This document shows positions 17,751 through 27,400 of a stretch of 64,000 bases of DNA, piece after piece. The notes below the pieces were generated by a model. It did no database searches. It was given only the letters and a program-made list of their open reading frames with translations, and was not told the origin of the DNA. Source of the DNA: Candidatus Azobacteroides sp. Its GTDB lineage: Bacteria; Bacteroidota; Bacteroidia; Bacteroidales; Azobacteroidaceae. The translations under genes were made by a program, and so were the position numbers. Location: contig WRFY01000125.1 in the NCBI GenBank assembly GCA_009783445.1, positions 41,587 to 105,586 on the forward strand, read 5' to 3'. Every line of letters begins with the position of its first letter. Within the stretch, counting starts at the first letter, position 1.

Positions 17751-18608
17751 ATGACTGCAAATATAAAAGGCGAATTAATGGATTTAGATTCTCCCAAAGT
17801 AATGGGGATCCTGAATATTACGCCTGATTCTTTCTATGCGGGCAGCCGTCGGCAAAGCGAAAAGGATATTGCCTGCCGAACCGTTCAGATTTTGGAAGAA
17901 GGAGGCGATATCATCGACGTGGGCGCTTATTCGTCGCGTCCGCAGGCAGCCTACGTGAGCGAAGAAGAAGAAATAGAGCGTCTTCGTTTCGGTTTGGAAA
18001 TTCTTTTTAGGGAAGCTCCGCAAGCCGTCGTATCGATCGATACTTTCCGGGCAAATATCGCCCGCGAATGTGTGGAAAAATTCGGAGCGGCCATTATCAA
18101 CGATATTTCGGCAGGCGAATTAGATGCCCGCATGTGGGATACGGCGGCGGAATTGCAAGTCCCTTACATTGCCATGCACATGCGCGGAACGCCTCAAAAT
18201 AGCAGGGAACAAATCCAATACGAAAATCTGATGCAGGACATCCTCCTTTATTTTGCTGAAAAAGTGGGTAAACTGAATGAAAAAGGAGTAAACGACGTTT
18301 GGATCGATCCGGGATTTGGATTCAGTAAAACAACCGATCAAAATTACGAAATTTTGAGTAATTTAGAACAATTTGCCATTCTTGAACGACCTCTTTTGGT
18401 GGGATTCTCTCGAAAAACCATGATTCGGGAGGTAGCGGGAGTTTCTACGGAGAACGCTTTAACAGGAACCATTGCTCTAAACATGTTTGCCTTGACAAAA
18501 GGCGCTTGCATACTCCGCGTACACGATGTAAAGGAAGCCGTTCAAACGGTTTCAATCTTTTCTAAAATCATCCATTCCAGCCTTCCCGAAGGCTCAAAAA
18601 ATAATTAA
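17751..18608 (+). CDS. folP: Dihydropteroate synthase
   Basis: 285 residues. Condenses p-aminobenzoate with the pterin diphosphate in folate synthesis; target of sulfonamides. Diagnostic segments: VMGILNITPDSFYAGSR (about 17-33), IIDVGAYSSRPQA, VSIDTFRANIAR, IINDISAG, MHMRGTPQN, DPGFGFSKT and LVGFSRKTMI. ATG at 17751 sits just after a clear promoter. The cdaA gene follows four bases after the stop, an arrangement frequent in Bacteroidetes. Confidence 0.96.
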   Translation: MTANIKGELMDLDSPKVMGILNITPDSFYAGSRRQSEKDIACRTVQILEEGGDIIDVGAYSSRPQAAYVSEEEEIERLRFGLEILFREAPQAVVSIDTFRANIARECVEKFGAAIINDISAGELDARMWDTAAELQVPYIAMHMRGTPQNSREQIQYENLMQDILLYFAEKVGKLNEKGVNDVWIDPGFGFSKTTDQNYEILSNLEQFAILERPLLVGFSRKTMIREVAGVSTENALTGTIALNMFALTKGACILRVHDVKEAVQTVSIFSKIIHSSLPEGSKNN

Positions 18609-18612
18609 ACTC

Positions 18613-19380
18613 ATGATTCATTTTGGCATAAAAGACGCAATAGACATTCTGATTGTCGCTTTTTTTCTTTACGAGACTTATTTGTTAATGAAAAAAACGG
18701 GAACAATGGCCATTTTTTTAGGCGTACTCTCCTTCATCGGCTTGTGGATATTGTGTTCGAAAGTATTGGAAATGAGTTTGACGGGCGCTATTCTGGACAA
18801 ATTTGTCAGCGTGGGCTCTATCTTGATCGTCATTGTTTTTCAAAGGGAAATACGGGAATTTCTTCAGGCTTTGGGTTCCAACAAGGGTTTGCAAAAATTA
18901 TTGAAATGGTTGAAACCCCATGAAGAAGGCAATATCGAAGAAAACATTTCCTACATCATGCCGATTGTGTTGGCTGCCATGGATATGGCCAAAAGAAAAG
19001 AAGGCGCTTTGATTGCCGTTGAACAGGACGTTCCGCTGGATACGTTTATCGAAACCGGCGAAATATTAAACGCAGCGATTAGTACCCGTTTAATCGAAAA
19101 TGTTTTTTTCAAAAACAGTCCCTTACACGACGGAGCAATGATTATCGGAGGAAAAAAAATCAAAGCGGCGGCCTGTATCCTGCCTGTTTCGGGAAATCAA
19201 GAGATTCCAAAGGAATACGGTTTGCGTCATCGTTCGGCCTTGGGACTATCCGAAGAAACCGACGCCAAAATAATCATTGTTTCCGAAGAAACCGGAAAAA
19301 TATCGCTGGCGCACCGCGGCCGCTTATACACAAACATTTCCGGAGAGGAGCTTCAACAAATGCTGATTACGAAAAATTAG
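18613..19380 (+). CDS. cdaA: Diadenylate cyclase (c-di-AMP synthase)
   Basis: 255 residues. Makes c-di-AMP from two ATP. Three N-terminal membrane helices (about 8-26, 32-52, 55-80), then a DAC domain with the catalytic DGA (residues 173-175, in SPLHDGAMII) and the RHR motif (205-207, RHRSALGLSE). This is the CdaA layout, membrane-bound, rather than DisA. Co-transcribed with folP. c-di-AMP commonly controls turgor and envelope homeostasis. Confidence 0.94.
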   Translation: MIHFGIKDAIDILIVAFFLYETYLLMKKTGTMAIFLGVLSFIGLWILCSKVLEMSLTGAILDKFVSVGSILIVIVFQREIREFLQALGSNKGLQKLLKWLKPHEEGNIEENISYIMPIVLAAMDMAKRKEGALIAVEQDVPLDTFIETGEILNAAISTRLIENVFFKNSPLHDGAMIIGGKKIKAAACILPVSGNQEIPKEYGLRHRSALGLSEETDAKIIIVSEETGKISLAHRGRLYTNISGEELQQMLITKN

Positions 19381-19506
19381 GGATGCCGTCGTAAGCCGAA
19401 GGTCCAGATCATCCCGTTAAGGTTGAAATTCTTCTAACTCAAGAGCGTATGAGAATGCCTTACAAGGCGCAAGAGAAAAATAATTTTTTTATCCGGCTAT
19501 TATGCG

Positions 19507-19514
19507 TATATTTG
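19507..19514 (+). promoter_or_regulatory. -7 box (TATATTTG) for the TlpA-like gene
   Basis: TATATTTG followed by CC, 28 bases upstream of the ATG at 19543. Confidence 0.6.
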
Positions 19515-19542
19515 CCCTTCAATTTATTTTATATATAAACTT

Positions 19543-20682
19543 ATGAAAAAAATAATTTTGGTAATATTTAGCCTTGTTACGCTCGTTTCCTGCGCGCGAA
19601 CGACCGAAGATTCCTATCAAATTAAAGGTAAAATAGGAAATTATAACAGTCCGGCGGTAATTTATTTGCAATACATAAAAGGCAACGATTTTATTACAGA
19701 ATCATCTCCTTTGAGGAATGGAGAGTTTTCTTTTTCGGGGAAAGTAGACGAACCGTCTGATGCGCGCCTCGTCATTCTTCCGGAGGGAGGAGAATTCAGC
19801 AATGAACAGCCTTATCCAGAAGCTAAATTTTTGATTCTTTCCAACGAAAAAATGAAAGTCGACAGTCCCGATCGCTTGGAAAATGCCATCCTTACGGGTT
19901 CAAAATTGAACAGGGAGTGGGAACAACTTTCGAAAAATCTGGAAGGAGTGGATGCTAAAATAAAACAGCTCACGCAAGAATATCAAACTACCGTTGTTCA
20001 AGCAAAGAATAATCCGGATTATCTTGAGAATATTCAGGCGCGTTACGAAGCGCTTCAGCAAGAGAAGCGTGATATTTGCGTCGCTTTTGTGAAAAAAAAT
20101 CCAGATTCTTTTGTCAGTTTATTGATTCTGGCAAATTTTGGCCAACAAATCGGAGATGCAAATTTCATCAGCGAACTGTTGAAAAATTTAAATCCTACTC
20201 TCCAAAATACTTCAATGGCTATTGATCTGAATCAACGAATTAACGCCATGAAAGTGACCGCAGTCGGTTCAGTAGCTCCCGATTTTACATTAAACGACTC
20301 GAAAGAAAATCCAGTTCGTCTGTCGGATTTTAGAGGAAAATACCTGTTGATCGATTTTTGGGCAAGCTGGTGCGGTCCTTGCCGAAAAGAAAATCCCAAC
20401 ATCGTCAACACCTATCAATTGTATAAAGACAAAAATTTTGAGATTTTAGGCGTTTCATTGGATATGCCCGGCAAAAAACAGGATTGGCTCAATGCCATTA
20501 CGAAAGATCGCTTGACTTGGCCTCAAGTGTCGGATTTGAAGGGATGGCAAAGCAGCGTAGCCTTGCAATACAGCATCCAATCGATTCCCCAAAATCTTCT
20601 GTTGGACCCTCAAGGAGTGATTATCGCCAAAAATTTAAGAGGAGAAGCTTTGCCGAAAAAATTAGCCGAACTGTTAAATTGA
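19543..20682 (+). CDS. TlpA-like thioredoxin-fold lipoprotein (DUF4369 N-terminus)
   Basis: 379 residues. Signal peptide with lipobox LVSC (about 15-18). Residues about 25-115 look like DUF4369 (YQIKGKIGNYNSPAVIYLQY), then a helical linker, then an AhpC/TlpA thioredoxin domain (about 243-379) with WASWCGPCRKENP (Cys277, Cys280) and the cis-proline loop SIPQNLLLDPQG. Expected to act as an envelope thiol-disulphide reductase. It has its own promoter and a large hairpin terminator after it (20753-20817). Confidence 0.9.
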   Translation: MKKIILVIFSLVTLVSCARTTEDSYQIKGKIGNYNSPAVIYLQYIKGNDFITESSPLRNGEFSFSGKVDEPSDARLVILPEGGEFSNEQPYPEAKFLILSNEKMKVDSPDRLENAILTGSKLNREWEQLSKNLEGVDAKIKQLTQEYQTTVVQAKNNPDYLENIQARYEALQQEKRDICVAFVKKNPDSFVSLLILANFGQQIGDANFISELLKNLNPTLQNTSMAIDLNQRINAMKVTAVGSVAPDFTLNDSKENPVRLSDFRGKYLLIDFWASWCGPCRKENPNIVNTYQLYKDKNFEILGVSLDMPGKKQDWLNAITKDRLTWPQVSDLKGWQSSVALQYSIQSIPQNLLLDPQGVIIAKNLRGEALPKKLAELLN

Positions 20683-20752
20683 ATAAATCCACTCTTTCTT
20701 TATTTTTAGATTCCTATTTATACGCATTTGGCATTTTCTCCGTTATTATAAT

Positions 20753-20817
20753 TACGTAGATGCGATAATACAAGTGGCGCTTCGGGTCAGCGCCGACGCT
20801 ATTATTTCATCTACGTA
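20753..20817 (+). terminator. 65-base interrupted hairpin between tlpA-like gene and ruvA
   Basis: The ends TACGTAGATG and CATCTACGTA pair over 10 bp. Inside, ATAATA pairs with TATTAT and GGCGC with GCGCC, separated by internal loops, with a 9-base apical loop. Five Ts follow at 20818-20822. It therefore looks like a terminator for the upstream gene, though it is larger and more interrupted than usual; the ruvA ATG is 20 bases downstream. Confidence 0.6.
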
Positions 20818-20836
20818 TTTTTATCGGATTTAGTCT

Positions 20837-21424
20837 ATGCTGGATTACATTAAAGGTGAAATTATTGAATTAACGCCGGCTTCAGTTGTTATAGAAGCGG
20901 GAAATTTGGGTTATTTCATCCATATCTCATTGAACACTTATTCAACCTTAGGCGGGCTAAAAAACTGCAAAATATATGTTTATGAAGTTATTCGCGAAGA
21001 TGCCCACCAACTTTTCGGTTTTATAGAGAAACGAGAGCGCGAACTTTTTCTGCTGCTGATTTCCGTGTCGGGCATAGGAGCGAATACCGCGCGGATGATT
21101 TTATCGTCCTTGGCTGTTTACGAATTGGAAAGTATTATTTCTGTAGGCAATGCATCGGCTTTGAAAACAATCAAGGGAATTGGAAGCAAAACAGCCGAAA
21201 GGATCATTATTGATTTGAAAGACAAGGTAAAACTAAGTGAAGAAACAACTGCAAAAACATCTTCTTCCCGTGTAGATTCGGAAACGGTTCATGAAGCGGT
21301 TTCCGCTCTGATGATGTTGGGCTTCAATCAGCCGGCTTCCCAAAAAGCGGTCGGCAAAATTATAAAGGAAAATTCCACGCTTTCGGTTGAACAAATAATC
21401 AAAAATGCGCTTAAAATACTTTAA
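20837..21424 (+). CDS. ruvA: Holliday junction branch-migration protein RuvA
   Basis: 195 residues. Binds Holliday junctions and loads RuvB. N-terminal OB fold (MLDYIKGEIIELTPASVVIE), two helix-hairpin-helix motifs (LLISVSGIGANTARMILS and LKTIKGIGSKTAERIIIDL), and a C-terminal RuvB-binding domain (HEAVSALMMLGFNQPASQKAV). Its TAA stop overlaps the sprA ATG (TAATG), so the two genes are likely translationally coupled. Confidence 0.96.
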   Translation: MLDYIKGEIIELTPASVVIEAGNLGYFIHISLNTYSTLGGLKNCKIYVYEVIREDAHQLFGFIEKRERELFLLLISVSGIGANTARMILSSLAVYELESIISVGNASALKTIKGIGSKTAERIIIDLKDKVKLSEETTAKTSSSRVDSETVHEAVSALMMLGFNQPASQKAVGKIIKENSTLSVEQIIKNALKIL

Positions 21425-24400
21425 TGAAACAAAAGGGTAAAAACATGATTGTTGGCGCGATCGCCTTGATGACGGGAACGATCTACGGATTGAACACTAA
21501 TTGGACTGGCCTTCATTCGTTCGTTTCAGAAGAAACAGTCACAGAAGCGGATAGCGTTTCTCCCCCTCGTTTTCCAGTATCTCCTGTTGTTCCAGATACA
21601 TACGAAGATTTAAAGGAAGTTCATCCCATCGATTTGCAGAATCCGGAAAATTTGGACGAAGATTTCAAATACAATCCCGAAACCAACCGTTACGAATTGC
21701 ATACTCCAATCGGAAATACAGATTTGAACACTCCAATTTCGCTTACTCAAGACGAATATCTGAATTATACGCTTCAAAAAAGTATGTATTTGTATTTCAA
21801 GTCGCGGAACGAAGAAGAATTTTCAAGTCAAGGAGAAAAAAGGAAAGACGCCTTATCGATGTTTGATTTTAATTTTGATTTAGGTCCGGCAGAAAAAATT
21901 TTCGGCCCCGGCGGCGTACGCGTACAAGCGCAGGGAAGCGTGGAAACAAAAATGGGTCTTACCCGCACTTCTACCGGCAACCCGACCTTGACTGAACGGC
22001 AACGCAATCGCACGTCTTTCGATTTCGATCCGCAGGTTCAATTAAGCGCAAACGCTTCTGTGGGCGACAAAGTGAATTTCAATTTGAATTACAATACTTT
22101 ATCTACATTCGATTTTGATACTAAAAAATTAAAACTGGCTTATACCGGAAAAGAAGACGAGGTAATCAAAGTTTTGGAAGCGGGGAATGTCAGTATGAAT
22201 ACTACGAATTCCTTGATACGGGGAGGCACCGCTCTGTTTGGCATCAAAGCGGAATTGCAATTCGGTAAACTGACCGTAGGCGCTATTTTTTCTCAACAAG
22301 AATCACAATCCCGTTCGATCTCTTCGAAGGGAAATATTCAGACCACTCCTTTTGAAATCAAGGTAGATAATTACGACGAAAACATGCACTTTTTCCTCGG
22401 AAATTATTTTACAGATACTTACGATAAAGCCATGAGTACTCTCCCTTATATTCAATCGGGAGTCAGTATCGACCGGATTGAACTTTGGATCACCAATAAA
22501 CGTTCGAATTACAATCAAGCACGGAACATTGTGGCTTTTGCCGATTTGGGCGAAAATGTTCATATCAGCAATACCAGCGTAGTGCAGGTTACTCCCGGCG
22601 CAAGAGATTCGATTCCGTACAATCAAACAAACAATCTGTATTCCAAATTGGTACAGGAATATCCGGACGCGCGCAATATCAGCAACGTCAATCAGGCGTT
22701 GGATGGAAGCGGATTGACCGGCGGACGCGACTATGAAAAGATCGAAAATGCGCGCAGATTAGACCCGTCCGAATACAGGCTCAATAATCAGTTGGGCTAC
22801 ATCAGTTTGAGAATTCCCTTGCAGCCCGATGAAGTGTTGGCGGCGGCATACGAATATTCTTACAGGGGACAAGTATATCAGGTAGGCGAATTTTCGACCG
22901 ATAATCCGAATAACACTTTCGATAATCTGTATGTGAAAATGATCAAAAATACTGCCTTGTCGCCTGCTTCTCCTTGCTGGAACTTGATGATGAAGAATGT
23001 ATATACGATCAGTACGCGCGGCATAGAAAAAGATAAATTCCGCTTGGATATTAAATATCAAAACGATACGAGCGGCGTTTACCTCAATTACCTCACAGAG
23101 GGAGCTATTGCCAATAAACTTTTGTTGCGCGTGGAAAATCTCGACCGTCTCGATTCGAGAAATGAACCCTATTCCGACGGATTTTTCGATTATGTAGAAG
23201 GGTATACGGTCGTATCGCAGGATGGAAAAATTATTTTTCCGGTACTTCAACCTTTTGGCCAATATCTCAGAAAACAAATTAACGACGATGCCATTGCCAA
23301 TAAATATGTATTTCAAGAATTGTACGATTCTACTTTGACCGTAGCCCGTCAAAGCGCCGAAAAAAACAAGTTTATTCTGATAGGAGAATACAAGGGCGGC
23401 GGCAATTCGAATATCGAACTGGATGGATACAATATTGCCAAAGGTTCGGTGGTCGTTACAGCCAATGGCGTACGGTTGAAAGAAAATGTAGATTACAGCG
23501 TCAATAACGCTACTGGCGAAGTCACGATTTTGAATCCGGCCTACGAAAATGCAAATATTCAGACTTCTTACGAAAGCCAGTCCAATTTTGGAATGCAGCG
23601 GAAAACGATGATGGGACTCAATCTCAATTATGCGTTTTCTCCCAAATTCAACGTGGGGGCAACGATCATGAATCTGAGCGAGATGCCGTTGACCATGAAA
23701 ACCAATCCGGGCGAAGAATCTATCAACAATACTCTATTTGGCTTTAATCTCAATTATTCTAATCAATCGCAGTGGTTGACCAACTTGGTCGACAAGCTTC
23801 CGTTTGTAGAATTAACGGCGCCTTCGCAAATTACGCTCAGCGCAGAATACGCTCAGTTGATTCCCGGACACTACAAAAGCAAATGGGGCGGAAATTATTC
23901 GTATATTGATGATTTTGAGAGCGCTAAACGAACCATAGATTTGCGTTCTCCTTACTCCTGGTTTTTATCGGCCACGCCGTCCTTTTTTCCGGAATCCCGC
24001 AAGACAAACGATACAAGTTATGGAAAAAATCGATCCTTGCTGGCATGGTACTATATCGACGGATTGTTTACGCGAAAATCGTCGTTGACCCCTACGCATA
24101 TTAAGAACGATGAGAATCAATTGTCCAATCATTATGTAAGGGAAGTGAAGGAAGAAGAATTATTCCCGAACAAAGATATTCGTTACAACGAATCCTCGAC
24201 GGTTCCAGTGCTGAACTTGGCTTTTTATCCCAAAGAACGCGGTCCTTACAATGTGGATGCAGAGGGAATAAATGCCGATGGAACACTTTCGATTCCTCAA
24301 ACGCGCTGGGGAGGCATTTTTCGTAAAATCGACAGTAATCAAACAGATTTTGAAGCGGAAAACATCGAACATATCGAATTTTGGTTGTTAGACCCGTTTA

Positions 24401-27400
24401 TCTATGAACCTAATGCTGCGGGAGGCGATCTCTATTTCAATTTGGGCGAAATATCGGAAGATATTTTAAAAGACGGAAAAAAGTTTTTTGAAAATGGTTT
24501 GCCGATGGATGGCGATGCAAGCAAGATAGAAGAAACGGTATGGGGATATGTCCCGAAACAGCAATCGCTTGTTTATGCTTTTGATGCGGAAGGCGACCGG
24601 AAAAAACAGGATGTGGGGATAGACGGTTTGAGCAACGAACAGGAATTTACGCATTCTACGTATTCCAAGTACGTAACGGATTTTCAAACCCGTTTATCGC
24701 CGATAACCACTGAACAAATGAGACAAGATCCTTTTTCTCCACTTAACGATCCCGCCGGCGATAATTACCACTATTTCAGGGGATCGGATTTCGATCGGGA
24801 TGAAACGCCCATTTTGAGCCGCTACAAACATTACAACGGAACGGAAGGGAACTCGGCCAATGCAAGCGATTCGCCCGAAAGTTATGGAACGGCCGCCAAA
24901 ATAAGTCCAGACGTGGAAGATATCAATCAAGATAACACCCTGAACGAAATTGAAAAATATTTCCAATACCGCATATCCATTCGTCCGCAGGATTTGGTTG
25001 TGGGGAAAAATTTCATTGTAGACAAACGCACCACTTCGCCTCAACTTAAAAATGGCGCTTCCGAACAAGTGAACTGGTATCAATTCAAAATACCAATTCG
25101 TGAATATGAATCAATTGAAGGAGATATTCGCAATTTTCAGTCGATTCGATTTCTGCGGATGTTTTTGACAAATTTTGCCGATTCCGTCATTCTTCGCTTT
25201 GGAACTTTCGAATTGGTACGGGGCGATTGGAGAACTTATTCCAACGATTTGTCCAATCCGAATATGCCTCCGATGGGTAACGCCACGGTCAGCATATCAA
25301 CGGTGAATATCGAAGAAAATGGCGACAAACAGCCAGTCAATTACATCATGCCTCCGGGCGTAAACCGGATGACCGATCCGGGACAGCCTCAATTGATCTT
25401 GCAAAACGAACAGTCGCTGGCTGTTGCCATTCGGGATTTGTCTCCCGGAGACGCCCGCGCCATTTACAAAAACACGGGTTTAGATACCCGTCAATACCGG
25501 CGATTGCAAATGTTTATTCACGCGGAAAAATTGGGCGACAGTCCGCAGACAGTAAACGACAACGAACTTTCGGTCTTTCTCCGTTTGGGTTCGGATTATA
25601 AGAATAATTATTACGAATACGAAATTCCCTTAAAGATGACTCCGCCAGCTCCTGCTTCTGGTTACAGAGACAATTCTACAGATCAGGAAACGGTTTGGCC
25701 TCATTCCAATATGTTCGATTTTCCTTTCGAAATGTTAACCAATTTGAAATTAAACCGTAACAAGGAAAAAAGAAGGGAAGGTTCGGATGTCAATTATTAC
25801 ACCCCCTATTCGAATTTCGATCCCGAAAAACCAATGAATAAAACGACGGTTGTGGGAAATCCTTCCATATCCGACATCAAAGTGATTATGATTGGCGTTC
25901 GGAATAATTCGCGCGACAGTAAATCGACTGAAATCTGGGCTGATGAATTGCGTTTGACCGATTTCAACGAAGATGGAGGTTGGGCAGGCAATGCCAACTT
26001 GTATGTGGGACTTTCCGATTTGGGTTCGATCAATTTTTCCGGTCGAAAAGAGACAGCCGGATTTGGCAGCTTAGACCAGGGATTGATGGATCGAAACCTC
26101 GACGATATGCAAACCGTCAATGTGTCGACGCAAATCGAACTGGGGAAATTTTTCCCGGAAAAGGCCAAAGTAAGCATACCTCTTTATTATACCTACCGGG
26201 AAGAAGTGATCAGTCCGAAATATAATCCGCTGGATCAGGATATTTTGCTGAAAGACGCGCTGAATTCGGCAGAAACCAAAGCCGAAAAAGATTCCATCCG
26301 GAGTTTTGCCTTGAATAAAGTTACCAATCGTTCACTGGACATCAACAACATGCGGGTAAATATCGTCAGCGAAAAACCAATGCCTTACGATCCAGCCAAC
26401 TTTACGTTTGGCTATTCCTATTCGCAGAATAATATCCAGAATGCAACTACAGAATACGAACGGCAAATCGACCAGCGGCTGCTGTTTAGTTATTTGTATT
26501 CGCCGATGGTTAAACCATGGAGACCTTTTTATAAAAATAATAAACCTATTAGCAAGTATAAGTTTTTGAGTGAATTTCAAATTGGTTATTTGCCTAAAAG
26601 CATTGCCTTTAATTCAGATATGAACCGAAGTTATTTTGAATCGCAATTGCGCGATATTGGAAGTTTGGGCGAAAACATGATTCCTCCTTCGTTCCGGGAA
26701 GATTTTTACTGGAACAGAACTTCCGCCATCAGTTGGGATTTGACCAAAAACTTGCGTTTCAATTTGAATACCGGAACCAATGCCCGCATCGACGCTCCGC
26801 ACGTACAGGTAAATAAAAAATTCAATATGGACGATTATAACCTGTGGAAAGATTCCGTCATGCAAAGTATCCGCGATTGGGGTACTCCCATGGAATATGC
26901 TCAAAATTTTTCGGCTACTTACCAACTTCCGTTTAGCTTGATTCCAGCTTTGAATTTCATTTCCGGCAATTTATCCTACAATGCACAATATGAATGGAGA
27001 AGAGGCGCTCTCATTGATATAGAAGCCGTTGAAGTAGGAAATCTCATTTCTAATCAACGCACGGTGGGATTGGATAATATCTCTTTGAACCTGATCAATT
27101 TGTACAATAAGAACAAATTTTTGGAAAACGCTAACAAAAAATATGTTCTGAAAACTCCCAGTTCCCTTGCGCGGAATGCTCGACGCAACACGCAACAGAA
27201 TCCTCCCCGCAATCAGCGAACGGAAGAAAGGAGAAATAAAAAATACGAAGGAGAAGTTCAGTTAAACAAAGATTCGGCAACGGTTGTCCGGCACTCTTTA
27301 GACAACAAACGTTTGCGGGTGATGGCTCGCGGCGCCGATGGAAAAATATATCCAGTCCGTTATAAAGCAATAGATAACAATTCGATACGAATTAAAAACA

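Noticed and set aside
19440-19490. GCCTT/AAGGC hairpin after cdaA
   Set aside because: The arms are almost adjacent, leaving too small a loop, and no T-run follows directly.
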